64,000 nucleotides of DNA from Brevibacterium sp. UCMA 11754 (GTDB taxonomy: Bacteria; Actinomycetota; Actinomycetes; Actinomycetales; Brevibacteriaceae), in NCBI RefSeq assembly GCF_021532275.1, contig NZ_JACBOT010000036.1:1-64000 (forward strand). The letters run 5' to 3'. The notes beneath the pieces are model-generated. The model saw only the letters and a list, made by a program, of their open reading frames with translations, made no database searches and was not told where the DNA came from. Shown in pieces: positions 1 through 8,008 of this stretch; position 1 is the first letter of the stretch, and every line of letters starts with the position of its first letter. The translations under genes were made by a program, and so were the position numbers.

Positions 1-270
1 GGCCAAGAAGAGTGCGATCAAATCACTGCTGGAAACCGTGAGCGCGGTCTCCAGCCGAAGCACTTCGAAGAGGCCATCGCCGAGGAATTCAGCGAGCACG
101 AGGATCTGCCCAATACGACGAATCCCGACGAGTGGGCGCGGATCTCCGGTCGCAAGGGCGAGCGGGTGACACATCTGCGGATGATGCACCTGGATACGAC
201 GCGTGGAGCTCCTGCGGTTCCGCTCGAGAAGGATATCGCCGAGGTGTATCCGAACTCAGACCTGGTCTGA
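1..270 (+). CDS. mpa: Mpa/ARC proteasomal AAA ATPase, C-terminal fragment
   Basis: The window opens inside this gene; frame 1 is open from base 1 to a TGA at 268-270, giving the last 89 residues. The stretch with EDLPNTTNPDEWARISG followed by KGERV closely matches the conserved C-terminal region of the mycobacterial proteasome ATPase Mpa (ARC). That enzyme captures pupylated proteins through N-terminal coiled coils, unfolds them and threads them into the 20S core. Known Mpa proteins end in a GQYL-type tail that docks in the core and opens its gate; this one ends NSDLV with no Tyr near the end. The last 15 bases overlap the stop end of the opposite-strand DUF3054 gene. Position just before dop-pup-prcBA-pafA supports the call. 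Confidence 0.9.
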   Translation, partial: GQEECDQITAGNRERGLQPKHFEEAIAEEFSEHEDLPNTTNPDEWARISGRKGERVTHLRMMHLDTTRGAPAVPLEKDIAEVYPNSDLV

Positions 271-723
271 GCCGGCTCTCCGGCCCTGTCCGGTACGGAT
301 CAGCACCGGCTGCGGATCAGCGTCGGCGTCGGCGTGGGCTGGTGCCGCCGCCGTCACGGCCGTGGCGATGAGCCGCCATCCGACCAGGGTGATGAGGTTG
401 AGGCTGGTGGCGACGATCATGAAGCTCACAGGCACCTGTCCTGGGTCGCCTCCGGCACCGGTGACGCCACGGATGACGAGCCCGACCAGCACGGTGATCG
501 CCCACACAGCGGTCCCCGTGGCCAACGGGGCGATCGGGCGATCCCAGATTGCCGAGAGCAGCCAGGCGATGCCGAGTCCGGCCAGGAACGGCCACGCTGT
601 GGTCAGAAGCCCCTGGGGATCGAAATTATGAGAATGTGTGTAATGACCGATGATGGTGAATAGGACAACTAGGACGAGGTCGACGATCAACGCGATCGGG
701 AGATGAGATTTCTTCGCAGCCAC
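256..723 (-). CDS. DUF3054 family membrane protein
   Basis: A 155-residue protein with about four hydrophobic segments (near residues 9-26, 40-60, 68-86 and 98-122) and a polar Asp/Ala-rich C-terminal tail. Composition and length fit the DUF3054 family of small actinobacterial membrane proteins; its function is not known to me. The GTG start at 721-723 has no Shine-Dalgarno but lies 7 bases after a TAGACT box read on the minus strand (731-736), which suggests a leaderless transcript. It sits between mpa and dop on the opposite strand, overlaps the mpa stop by 15 bases, and is separated from dop by only 32 bases, so dop cannot simply be read through from mpa as part of a sense operon. Confidence 0.75.
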   Translation of the reverse strand: MAAKKSHLPIALIVDLVLVVLFTIIGHYTHSHNFDPQGLLTTAWPFLAGLGIAWLLSAIWDRPIAPLATGTAVWAITVLVGLVIRGVTGAGGDPGQVPVSFMIVATSLNLITLVGWRLIATAVTAAAPAHADADADPQPVLIRTGQGRRAGSDQV

Positions 724-755
724 GTCCCCGAGTCTAAACGTTAGAGGGAGTTCAG
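724..755. promoter_or_regulatory. Divergent DUF3054/dop intergenic region with leaderless promoter
   Basis: This 32-base gap separates two divergent starts. On the minus strand TAGACT (731-736) lies 7 bases before the DUF3054 GTG, the geometry of a leaderless promoter. On the plus strand an AGAGGGAG ribosome site (742-749) lies 6 bases before the dop ATG at 756. A palindromic AACGTT core sits between them. The dop operon promoter must be here or inside the DUF3054 gene; I could not place it exactly. Confidence 0.5.
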
Positions 756-2296
756 ATGCTCAGTGTCCACCGTGTGATGGGTTCCGAAACCGAGTTCGGA
801 CTGAGCCAACCGGGCAATCCGGGAGCGAATCCGATGCGTGACTCGGCGCGTGTCGTCGACGCCTACGCGGGACCGCGCGGACTCAGGTCCTCACAGAACT
901 TCTGGGACTTCGCCACCGAATCGCCACTCGCGGACGCACGCGGCTTCTTCATGAACGTCGCCGACGCCGACATCTCCCAGCTCACCCACATGCCCCAGGA
1001 ATCCGTCGAAGCACAGTACCTGGCCAATGTCGTGACCGAGAACGGCGCCCGCTACTACGTGGACCACGCCCACCCGGAATACTCCTCACCGGAGGTGCTG
1101 ACTCCGCGTGATCTCGTCACCTTCGATCGTGCGGGAGACCTGGTGGCATTGGCCTCGGTGCGCAGGCTGGAGGCAACGGATGAACCCGTCAACCTCTACA
1201 AGAACAACACCGATTCGAAGGGTCCTCCTACGGCACCCACGAGAACTACCTCGTGATCGGGCAGTTTGATTTCGACGACCTCGTCGCCGGACTGATCCCG
1301 TTCTTCATCAGCCGGCAGATTCTCTGCGGGTCCGGTCGAGTGGGCATCGGACGCGAAGGTGAGACCGCGGGCTTCCAGATCTCCTCGCGCGCGGACTTCT
1401 TCGAAGCCCAGGTGGGCCTCGAGACCACCCTGCGCAGGCCGATCGTCAACACCCGCGACGAACCTCACGCCGATCCGGCCAAATATCGTCGGCTGCACGT
1501 CATCATCGGCGATGCCACAATGGCCGAGCCGGCCACGCTGGTCAGATTCGGGTCGACCTCCCTCGTGCTCGGCCTCATCGAGGCAGGACTCGTCCCCAGG
1601 CTCGAACTCGCCGACCCGATGCAGGCTCTGTGGGACGTCAGCCATGACCTGAGCCTGAGCACGAAGCTGCCCATGTCCGACGGCACCTCGATGACGGCTC
1701 TCGAGATCCAGGACACCTACTACTCGGCCTGCTTCGAACACGCCGGAGATGACGCAGACACCACCGAGGTTCTCAGCGAATGGAAGAGATTCCTCGACGG
1801 CTTGGCCACAGACCCACGCAGCCTGTCCGACTCCATCGACTGGATTGCCAAATGGGTGCTGCTCGAAGGCTACCGAAAGAAGGAGAACCTTGATTGGGAC
1901 CATCCGAAGCTCGCGCTCATCGACGTCCAATACCACGACGTTCGGCCCGAGAAGGGTCTGTTCTACAAGCTTGAGAAAGCCGACCGGATCCGACGGCTGA
2001 CGACCGATGGTGAAGTCGAAAAGGCCGTGGTCTCCGCGCCCGACGGAACCCGGGCCTACCTGAGATCCCTGGCCGTGACCCGATTCTCGGACTCACTGGT
2101 GGCAGCGAGCTGGGACTCGCTCGTCCTCGACGCCGGAGAGTACGGAATCGTGCGTCTGCCGATGAGCGAACCGCTCAAGGGCAACCGTGAACTCCTCGAG
2201 GACAGACTGGCTGAAGTGCACGACTCACAGGCACTGCTGCAGGCACTGGGAGTGGATAGACTGAAAACGACGAACGATGAAAGAGGTGCGAAATGA
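756..2296 (+). pseudogene. dop: Dop, Pup deamidase/depupylase, interrupted by a one-base deletion
   Basis: Dop belongs to the carboxylate-amine ligase fold shared with PafA. It converts the C-terminal Gln of Pup to Glu and removes Pup from substrates. Frame 3 from ATG 756 gives the N-terminal part (MGSETEFG, KNNTDSKG) up to Gly156 at 1221-1223. The family then continues G-A-S-Y-G-T-H-E-N-Y-L, but here the SYGTHENYL codons are one frame away (from 1226), and the rest runs open to 2296 (RDEPHAD and YHDV motifs present). One base is missing at about 1223-1225. Without it the first frame ends at 1254-1256 after 166 residues. Restored length is about 513 residues, normal for Dop. The remainder looks intact, so the lesion is either a sequencing error or very recent. 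Its stop overlaps the pup start (ATGA). Confidence 0.93.
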
Positions 2297-2484
2297 GTTC
2301 GCAGGAACAGGTTCAGAGAGACCATTCGGGCGGCGGGGGAGAACCACCCGCGGAACCGCCTGAGGCCGTGCAGGGCCAGATCAACACTCAGAACGTGGAT
2401 TCGATCCTCGACGAGATCGACGGAGTCCTCGAATCGAACGCAGAGGAGTTCGTGCGCAACTTCGTCCAGAAGGGCGGCCAATGA
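2293..2484 (+). CDS. pup: Prokaryotic ubiquitin-like protein Pup
   Basis: A 63-residue, mostly polar protein with a Gly/Pro-rich N-terminus and the conserved C-terminal half DEIDGVLESNAEEFVRNFVQ ending KGGQ. Pup is joined through its C-terminal side chain to lysines of target proteins by PafA, and its central helix binds the Mpa coiled coils. It ends in Gln, so it is a Dop-dependent Pup: the Gln must be deamidated to Glu before ligation. The ATG overlaps the dop stop by 4 bases and the stop is one base before prcB ATG, so translation is probably coupled through the operon. Confidence 0.97.
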   Translation: MSSQEQVQRDHSGGGGEPPAEPPEAVQGQINTQNVDSILDEIDGVLESNAEEFVRNFVQKGGQ

Positions 2485-2485
2485 G

Positions 2486-3283
2486 ATGTCAGGATTCTCT
2501 CCTGCATTTCTGAGTTCGACGAGCAATTCGTTCGTCGAACTCGCCCGAGCCGTGGCACCCGAGGCGCTGCCGACCACGGCCGGGCATGATCTGGGGAATC
2601 TGGCTCCGGAGGGCACGACGATCATCTGCTTCCGCACCGCCACGGGCATCCTCATGGCAGGAGACCGGCGCGCGACGATCGGGACCATGATCGCCTCCCA
2701 CTCCATGGAGAAGGTGCGACCAGCCGACGATTTCTCGGTCATCGGCATCGCCGGAACCGCGGGACTCGCGCTCGATCTCATCCGTCTCTACCAGCTCGAA
2801 CTCGAACACTACGAGAAGATCGAAGGTGCCCGCCTGTCGCTGGGAGGCAAGGCCAACCGTCTGGCGTCGATGCTGCGCGGAAACCTGAACTTGGCCATGC
2901 AGGGGCTGTCCGTTGTTCCGCTCTTCGCCGGCGTCGACGAAGCGACTCCTGCCGGGCAGATCTTCAGCTTCGATGTCACCGGCGGCAAATACGAAGAGCA
3001 TCGATTCCATTCGATCGGCTCCGGCTCCGGCTACGCGCGTGGGGCGCTGAAGAAGCTGTGGCAGCCCGACCTTCACACCGATGCTGCGATCTCGGTGGCC
3101 GTTGAAGCCCTCTTCGATGCCTCTGATGATGACTCGGCCACCGGTGGCCCTGACTTCGTCAGACAGATCGCTCCGACGATCTTCACCGTTGACCTTGAGC
3201 ACGGGGTTATCGAGATCCCTTCGGCCGACGTGATGTCTATTGCCGCTGAGGTCATCGAACGTCGGACCAGAAAGGCACAGTAA
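2486..3283 (+). CDS. prcB: 20S proteasome beta subunit
   Basis: A 265-residue N-terminal-nucleophile hydrolase, the catalytic subunit of the 20S core. Residues 1-43 form a propeptide; the processing site is Gly43-Thr44 in EGTTIICF, freeing Thr44 as nucleophile. The MAGDRRATIG segment and the conserved DDDSATGGPD motif near the C-terminus match mycobacterial PrcB. Length is normal. The ATG starts one base after the pup stop. It precedes prcA, as in other actinobacterial loci. Confidence 0.97.
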   Translation: MSGFSPAFLSSTSNSFVELARAVAPEALPTTAGHDLGNLAPEGTTIICFRTATGILMAGDRRATIGTMIASHSMEKVRPADDFSVIGIAGTAGLALDLIRLYQLELEHYEKIEGARLSLGGKANRLASMLRGNLNLAMQGLSVVPLFAGVDEATPAGQIFSFDVTGGKYEEHRFHSIGSGSGYARGALKKLWQPDLHTDAAISVAVEALFDASDDDSATGGPDFVRQIAPTIFTVDLEHGVIEIPSADVMSIAAEVIERRTRKAQ

Positions 3284-3299
3284 TGAATGAGGCACGCCC

Positions 3300-3989
3300 A
3301 TGAGCCAGGCACCGTTCTACGTCTCACCCGAACAGCTGATGAAGGACCGGGCCGACTTCGCCCGCAAGGGCATCGCCCGGGGTCGGTCGGTCGTGGTGCT
3401 GCGCTACGACGAAGGCATCCTCCTTTTGGCAGAGAATCCTTCTCCGACGCTGCACAAGATCGCCGAGATCTACGACCGCATCGGCTTCGCCGCAGTCGGC
3501 AAGTACAACGAGTTCGAGACGATGCGCCAAGCCGGTGTGAGGTACGCGGACCTGCGAGGATATTCCTACCACCGCAGCGATGTCACCGCGCGGGGGCTGA
3601 CGAACGCATACGCGCAGACGCTGGCCGGGGTCTTCACGACCGAGTCGAAGCCCTTCGAGGTCGAACTCGTCGTCGCTGAGCTCGGACTCACAGCCGAGAC
3701 CGATCAGCTCTACCGGCTCAGCTACGACGGTTCCGTGATGGATGAGACCGAACATGTGGCGATCGGGGGACGGGCCGATGACATCACAGCAACGCTGAAG
3801 GACCTGTCCACCTCGGTGCTGCCGCTGCGCGAGGTCTTCGACCATGGTGTGCGCGCTCTTGCCTCCGCGGCATCCGGCACATTGCCGACCCAGGACCTCG
3901 AGGCAGCCGTGCTCGACCGGAATGCAAGCGGACACCGCACATTCAAGCGACTCAGTGACGCCATGATGGCGCAGCTGCGGGAGGACTGA
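3300..3989 (+). CDS. prcA: 20S proteasome alpha subunit
   Basis: A 229-residue alpha-type subunit that forms the outer rings and the gate of the core particle. The start FYVSPEQLMKDRADFARKGI is the typical alpha N-terminus, followed by GRSVVVLRYDEGILLLAEN and the IYDRIGFAAVGKYNEFE segment. Length is a little under the mycobacterial protein (about 248). It lies 16 bases after prcB, and its TGA overlaps the ATG of pafA (TGATG), indicating coupled translation. Confidence 0.97.
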   Translation: MSQAPFYVSPEQLMKDRADFARKGIARGRSVVVLRYDEGILLLAENPSPTLHKIAEIYDRIGFAAVGKYNEFETMRQAGVRYADLRGYSYHRSDVTARGLTNAYAQTLAGVFTTESKPFEVELVVAELGLTAETDQLYRLSYDGSVMDETEHVAIGGRADDITATLKDLSTSVLPLREVFDHGVRALASAASGTLPTQDLEAAVLDRNASGHRTFKRLSDAMMAQLRED

Positions 3990-5392
3990 TGGCCAGAATC
4001 TACGGACTCGAAACCGAATACGGGCTTGCCCATTCGGCAGGAGAGGGTGACCGACGCATCGGTCCCGAGGAGATCGCACGCTATCTGTTTCGACCCATCG
4101 TCGAATGGGGACGTTCCTCGAACGTGTTCCTGCCCAACGGTTCCCGGCTCTACCTCGACGTCGGCTCGCACCCCGAATATGCCACCGCCGAATGCGATAA
4201 TCTCAGCGATCTGCTCACACAGGACCGCGCGGGCGAGTCCTTGATGATCGACCTGCTGAACCAGGCACAGTCGAGCATCGAGGCCGATGGACTCGGCGGC
4301 CGTATCCACATGGTCAAGAACAACACAGATGCGGCGGGGAACTCCTACGGCTCCCATGAGAACTTCCTCATCCGCCGCAACCTCGATTTCAACCGTCTGA
4401 CCACGGTGCTGCTTCCCTTCCTCGTCTCCAGGCAGCTGCTGGTGGGTGCCGGTGCGATCATCCCCGCACAGTCGTCCTTCCAGCCCGACGTCGAGGCGAA
4501 CCGAGCAGACATGATGTTCGGGCTCTCGGCACGTTCTGATGTGATGTGGGAGGGACTGTCCTCGGCCACGACTCGTTCACGCCCGATCATCAACGCTCGA
4601 GACGAACCGCACGCAGATGCGGAGAAGTACCGTCGTCTCCATGTCATCGTCGGTGATTCCTCGATGTCGACAGCCACCTCGGCGCTCAAGATCGGCTCGG
4701 CCGTGCTCATGCTCGACCTCATCGAACAGGGCGCACGCATCCCCGAACACGGTCTGCGCCACGCCGTGCGCGATATCCGCCTCGTCGCCAGGGACCTCAC
4801 CGGCTCGGTGCAGCTCGAGCGCACGGACGGGACGACGATCACGCCGCTGAACCTGCTCACCGACTACCGCGACCGTGCTCAGGTTCTCGTGCAGAAGGGA
4901 GACCACAGCCTCGGCGACGATGGGATGGCCGAATACGTCATCGACCTGTGGACCCGGATGCTCGAGGCGATTGCAGCTCAGGACTTCTCCGCCGTCGACC
5001 ACGAGATCGATTGGGTGATGAAGAAGACGCTCATCGACCGGGCAATGGCCCGCGGCATCGACGATCTCACGGATCCGCGGATCTCTCGCCTCGACATCGC
5101 TTATCACGACATCACCCCCGACACCGGCCTGTTTCCCAAGCTGGAACGCTCAGGTTTGGCGAAGAACCTGGTCACGCCCGAGGCACGCGAAAAGGCGAAG
5201 GACGTCCCACCGGCGTCCACCCGGGCAGCCATCCGCGGAGAATTCGTCCGTGCCGCCCATGCCGCACGCCGTGACTACACCGTCGACTGGGTGCATCTGC
5301 GACTCAACGACGAATCCGGCCGTGCCGTGGCGCTGAAGAACCCCTTCGAGCCCACGCACCCACAGGCTGATGCTCTCATCGCGGGCCTGTAA
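3989..5392 (+). CDS. pafA: Pup-protein ligase PafA
   Basis: PafA uses ATP to link the C-terminal glutamate of Pup to substrate lysines. The 467-residue protein carries the family motifs in order: GLETEYG at the N-terminus, WGRSSNVFLPNGSRLYLDVG, KNNTDAAGNSYGSHENFL, ATTRSRPIINARDEPHAD with EKYRRLHVIVGD, and VDWVHLRLND near the end. Length is close to mycobacterial PafA (452). Unlike the paralogous dop upstream, the NSYGSHEN region is intact here, which helped to locate the missing base in dop. It closes the pup-prcBA-pafA run. Confidence 0.97.
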   Translation: MARIYGLETEYGLAHSAGEGDRRIGPEEIARYLFRPIVEWGRSSNVFLPNGSRLYLDVGSHPEYATAECDNLSDLLTQDRAGESLMIDLLNQAQSSIEADGLGGRIHMVKNNTDAAGNSYGSHENFLIRRNLDFNRLTTVLLPFLVSRQLLVGAGAIIPAQSSFQPDVEANRADMMFGLSARSDVMWEGLSSATTRSRPIINARDEPHADAEKYRRLHVIVGDSSMSTATSALKIGSAVLMLDLIEQGARIPEHGLRHAVRDIRLVARDLTGSVQLERTDGTTITPLNLLTDYRDRAQVLVQKGDHSLGDDGMAEYVIDLWTRMLEAIAAQDFSAVDHEIDWVMKKTLIDRAMARGIDDLTDPRISRLDIAYHDITPDTGLFPKLERSGLAKNLVTPEAREKAKDVPPASTRAAIRGEFVRAAHAARRDYTVDWVHLRLNDESGRAVALKNPFEPTHPQADALIAGL

Positions 5393-5412
5393 GATCTTCG
5401 CTTGTAAGATCT
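5389..5412. repeat. 10-bp direct repeat after pafA
   Basis: TGTAAGATCT occurs at 5389-5398 (its TAA is the pafA stop) and again at 5403-5412, separated by four bases. It lies in the short pafA/FKBP gap. Purpose unknown; it may be a small duplication. Confidence 0.5.
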
Positions 5413-5443
5413 CAGTGATCTGGTCTTGAACGAAAGGAAACAC

Positions 5444-6400
5444 GTGCGCACCAAAGTGCTCGCCGTCATCGCGGCCGCCACACTTCTTCTGTCCGCCTGC
5501 GGACAGGGTGAGGAGGCGGAGGACACGACAAGCGCCCCGCCCTCTGTCTCGGCCGAGGACGCGAAGTCGACCAGCCTCGACGACATCACGGTCGACGGCA
5601 AGGTAGGTGAGAAGCCGAAGGTCAGTTTCGACGCACCCCTGGTCGTCGACAAGACCGGAGACACCGTCATCAGCGAGGGCAAGGGCGACAAGGTCGCAGA
5701 CGGTGAGCAGGTCACCGCACAGATGACCCTGGTCTCGGGCACGACCGGCAAGCAGATCGAGTCGAGCTACGATTCGAAGTCACCGGCCGGGTTCCCGATG
5801 GACAAGAGCCAGATCTCGGAGCAGCTCTACAGCGCACTCCTGGACACGAAGGTCGGATCGCGCGTGCTCATGTCGCTCAACGGCAGTGCGCAGGAGGGCC
5901 AGCCGGCGCAGACCCTCGTCTACGTCATCGACATCGAGAAGACGACGAAGCCCCTGACCCGCGCCGAGGGCGAGAAGGTCGATCAGTCGAAGAATCCCGT
6001 GATGGTGAAATGGGCCGACAACGGTGAACCCTCGATCTCGAAGCCGAAGGGCAAGGCTCCGAAGGAGCTCGAATCGTATACGACGATCGAAGGTGACGGG
6101 CCGAAGGTCAAGGAAGGCCAGAGCGTCGCCGTGCACTACTCCGGCTGGCTCTGGGACGACAATTCGAAGTACTTCGACTCAAGCTGGCAGGATGGACGCG
6201 GACCCTTCGCCGTCGACCCAGTCGGCCAGGCTCAGGTCATCGATGGTTGGAACGAAGGCCTTGTCGGTGCAAAGGTCGGCAGCCAGATCGTCCTCGTCAT
6301 CCCACCCGACAAGGGATACGGAGAACAGGGCAGCCCGCCGAACATTCCCGGCAATGCCTCCCTCGTCTTCGTCATCGACGTCCTCTCGGCCCACGGCTGA
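5444..6400 (+). CDS. FKBP-type peptidyl-prolyl isomerase lipoprotein
   Basis: A secreted proline isomerase anchored as a lipoprotein. The GTG at 5444 is preferred over a TTG at 5426 because an AAAGGA ribosome site ends 6 bases before it and the product then starts with a compact signal peptide (VRTKVLAVIAAA) and lipobox LSAC with Cys19. A low-complexity Glu/Ser/Asp linker follows, then a first degenerate FKBP-like module (about residues 75-165), then a second, better preserved one (about 220-318) with VAVHYSGWL, GPFAV, VIDGWNEGL, IPPDKGYGEQG and FVIDVL. 318 residues. It is followed after about 40 bases by a one-domain cytoplasmic FKBP; such FKBPs commonly follow pafA in actinobacteria. Confidence 0.92.
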   Translation: MRTKVLAVIAAATLLLSACGQGEEAEDTTSAPPSVSAEDAKSTSLDDITVDGKVGEKPKVSFDAPLVVDKTGDTVISEGKGDKVADGEQVTAQMTLVSGTTGKQIESSYDSKSPAGFPMDKSQISEQLYSALLDTKVGSRVLMSLNGSAQEGQPAQTLVYVIDIEKTTKPLTRAEGEKVDQSKNPVMVKWADNGEPSISKPKGKAPKELESYTTIEGDGPKVKEGQSVAVHYSGWLWDDNSKYFDSSWQDGRGPFAVDPVGQAQVIDGWNEGLVGAKVGSQIVLVIPPDKGYGEQGSPPNIPGNASLVFVIDVLSAHG

Positions 6401-6439
6401 GATCACAGACACCACAGAACTACGACTTAAGGAGACACC

Positions 6440-6814
6440 ATGAGCAAGCAGAAACCAGTCGTCGATTTCCCCGGGACCGAGGCTCCGACCGAGCTCGTCA
6501 TCGTCGATGACATCATCGGTGACGGCGCCGAGGCTGGTCCCGGCAATACCGTGAGCGTGAACTACGTCGGCATCGCCCATTCGACCGGTGAAGAATTCGA
6601 CGCCTCCTACAACCGCGGCACTCCGCTCGAGTTCCGCCTCGGCTCCGGCATGGTCATCTCCGGTTGGGACCAGGGCATCCAGGGCATGAAGGTCGGAGGC
6701 AGGCGCACCCTGCAGATTCCTCCGCACCTGGCATACGGCGACCAGGGCGCCGGCGGCGTCATCAAACCGGGCGAATCCCTGATCTTCGTCTGCGATCTGG
6801 AGAACGTGCGCTGA
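6440..6814 (+). CDS. FKBP-type peptidyl-prolyl isomerase, cytoplasmic
   Basis: A 124-residue single-domain FKBP with VSVNYVGIAHSTGEEFDASY, VISGWDQGIQGMKVGGRR and IPPHLAYGDQG, covering the active-site residues of the fold. There is no signal sequence, so it should act in the cytoplasm, complementing the lipoprotein FKBP just upstream. A strong AAGGAGA ribosome site lies about 6 bases before the ATG. The gene ends at a hairpin shared with the convergent DUF3866 gene. Confidence 0.95.
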   Translation: MSKQKPVVDFPGTEAPTELVIVDDIIGDGAEAGPGNTVSVNYVGIAHSTGEEFDASYNRGTPLEFRLGSGMVISGWDQGIQGMKVGGRRTLQIPPHLAYGDQGAGGVIKPGESLIFVCDLENVR

Positions 6815-6831
6815 GTCGCAAGCAGTGAATC

Positions 6832-6859
6832 GGCTGCCGAGACTCAGATCTCGGCAGCC
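6832..6859. terminator. Bidirectional hairpin between fkbP and the DUF3866 gene
   Basis: A perfect 11-bp stem (GGCTGCCGAGA at 6832-6842 with its complement at 6849-6859) and a 6-base loop, located between the two convergent genes and overlapping the last codons of the DUF3866 gene. No clear T-run follows. Confidence 0.6.
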
Positions 6860-7968
6860 AATCTGCCCGCCGCGGCAGCAGCGAGAAATGCTGCTGCATC
6901 GGCGGGCAGTTTTCGTCCCATCGTGGACAGGCCCACCGGCGAAGACTTGAGTCCTGCCCACAGGCCCTCCAGGCTGACACTGACCTGATCATGCATGTGC
7001 AGCATCGGCAGCTGTGCGGCTGCGACCTCGGCCACGCCGGAAGGGTCGGTTTCCATCTCAGCCCGGTCAGCCTCGGCGAGGGTGGAGAAGTCCGGGACCG
7101 GAATCGTCATACCGGGGCGGGCGATCTCGGCCAGCGAGGTCAGAGAATGATGGGAGACTCCGTAATGCCGGCCACGGGCATCGGCATTGGACATGCGCAG
7201 GACACCCACAGGGGTCCCACCCAGCAGAGCGGCCGCATTGAGGTGCTCACCGGTGACGAGGCCGGAATATCCGTATTTGGTTCCGGTTCCCAGATTTCCC
7301 GGTCCCTGCGCGACGATGGCGATATCGGCCCCGAGGACATGCTTGGCGGCGAGCAGGCCCGTGTGAATCGTCACAGCCTCAAGATCGGCGCCCCAGGATT
7401 GGCCGGTGCTGATGGTTCCGTGCAGCCAGTCTGCGTCCTTCAGCCCGGCCGCAGCCTGGGAGAAGCTGGCGGGCAGAGCCGCACCGTCGCTGAGGACATA
7501 GGCGATGCGAAGGTCGGGATTGACCGTGCGGATGCCGGCGATGATGGCGGGAAGAGCCGAATGCAGATCCGCGACGAGCACAGGCATCCCACCCAGAGAC
7601 TCCTCCCTGGCCAAGGTCTCATGATGCTCAGATTCCTGGTCGTCGACGCCGAGGACCATCGTCTGCAGAGGGGAGTAGCGGTCCTTGACCAAATGCCCTG
7701 GCCCCTCGGGCGGGTCGGTCGGCAGTGCATCGGGCAGGGCCACGACGAGACCGAAGCCGCCGGTGCCCAAGCGTTTGGCCAGAGCCGAGACATTGAGCAG
7801 AACCGTGTCCCCGACCTGCGGATGTCCGACGGCCTCGGTATAGGCGACCGCCTTGATGCTCGTGATCGTCGTGCCCGGCAGCGCCTGGTCAATATCGGCC
7901 TCGACCTCTGTGTATCCTGGCCGGGTGGAGCGAATCGTGGTCACGGTTCCTCTGCGCCAATGAATCAT
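6844..7968 (-). CDS. DUF3866 family protein
   Basis: A 374-residue soluble protein matching the DUF3866 family, whose biochemical role I do not know. It starts MIHWRRGTVTTI, then VGDTVLLNVSALAKRLGTGGFGLVVA and a Gly-rich segment around QGPGNLGTGTKYGYSG; the end is Ala-rich. The start at 7968 places it back to back with pafB, with about 40 bases between the starts, so the two could share control. Its 3' end meets fkbP at a hairpin. Confidence 0.8.
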   Translation of the reverse strand: MIHWRRGTVTTIRSTRPGYTEVEADIDQALPGTTITSIKAVAYTEAVGHPQVGDTVLLNVSALAKRLGTGGFGLVVALPDALPTDPPEGPGHLVKDRYSPLQTMVLGVDDQESEHHETLAREESLGGMPVLVADLHSALPAIIAGIRTVNPDLRIAYVLSDGAALPASFSQAAAGLKDADWLHGTISTGQSWGADLEAVTIHTGLLAAKHVLGADIAIVAQGPGNLGTGTKYGYSGLVTGEHLNAAALLGGTPVGVLRMSNADARGRHYGVSHHSLTSLAEIARPGMTIPVPDFSTLAEADRAEMETDPSGVAEVAAAQLPMLHMHDQVSVSLEGLWAGLKSSPVGLSTMGRKLPADAAAFLAAAAAGRLAAEI

Positions 7969-7996
7969 GGTCCTAAGACTATCGCCCGCATTAGGT

Positions 7997-8008
7997 TACG
8001 GTGGAATT
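7997..8008 (+). promoter_or_regulatory. Leaderless-type promoter of pafB
   Basis: TACGGT at 7997-8002 lies six bases before the GTG at 8009, with no Shine-Dalgarno. This TANNNT-N6-GTG spacing is what a leaderless actinobacterial transcript shows and supports GTG 8009 over the ATG at 7967. Confidence 0.5.

Noticed and set aside
1221..1256. Programmed -1 ribosomal frameshift as explanation of the dop break
   Set aside because: The sequence at the junction (AAGGGTCC) is not a slippery heptamer and I see no strong stem just downstream. Dop is not known to be made that way, so a plain indel is simpler.
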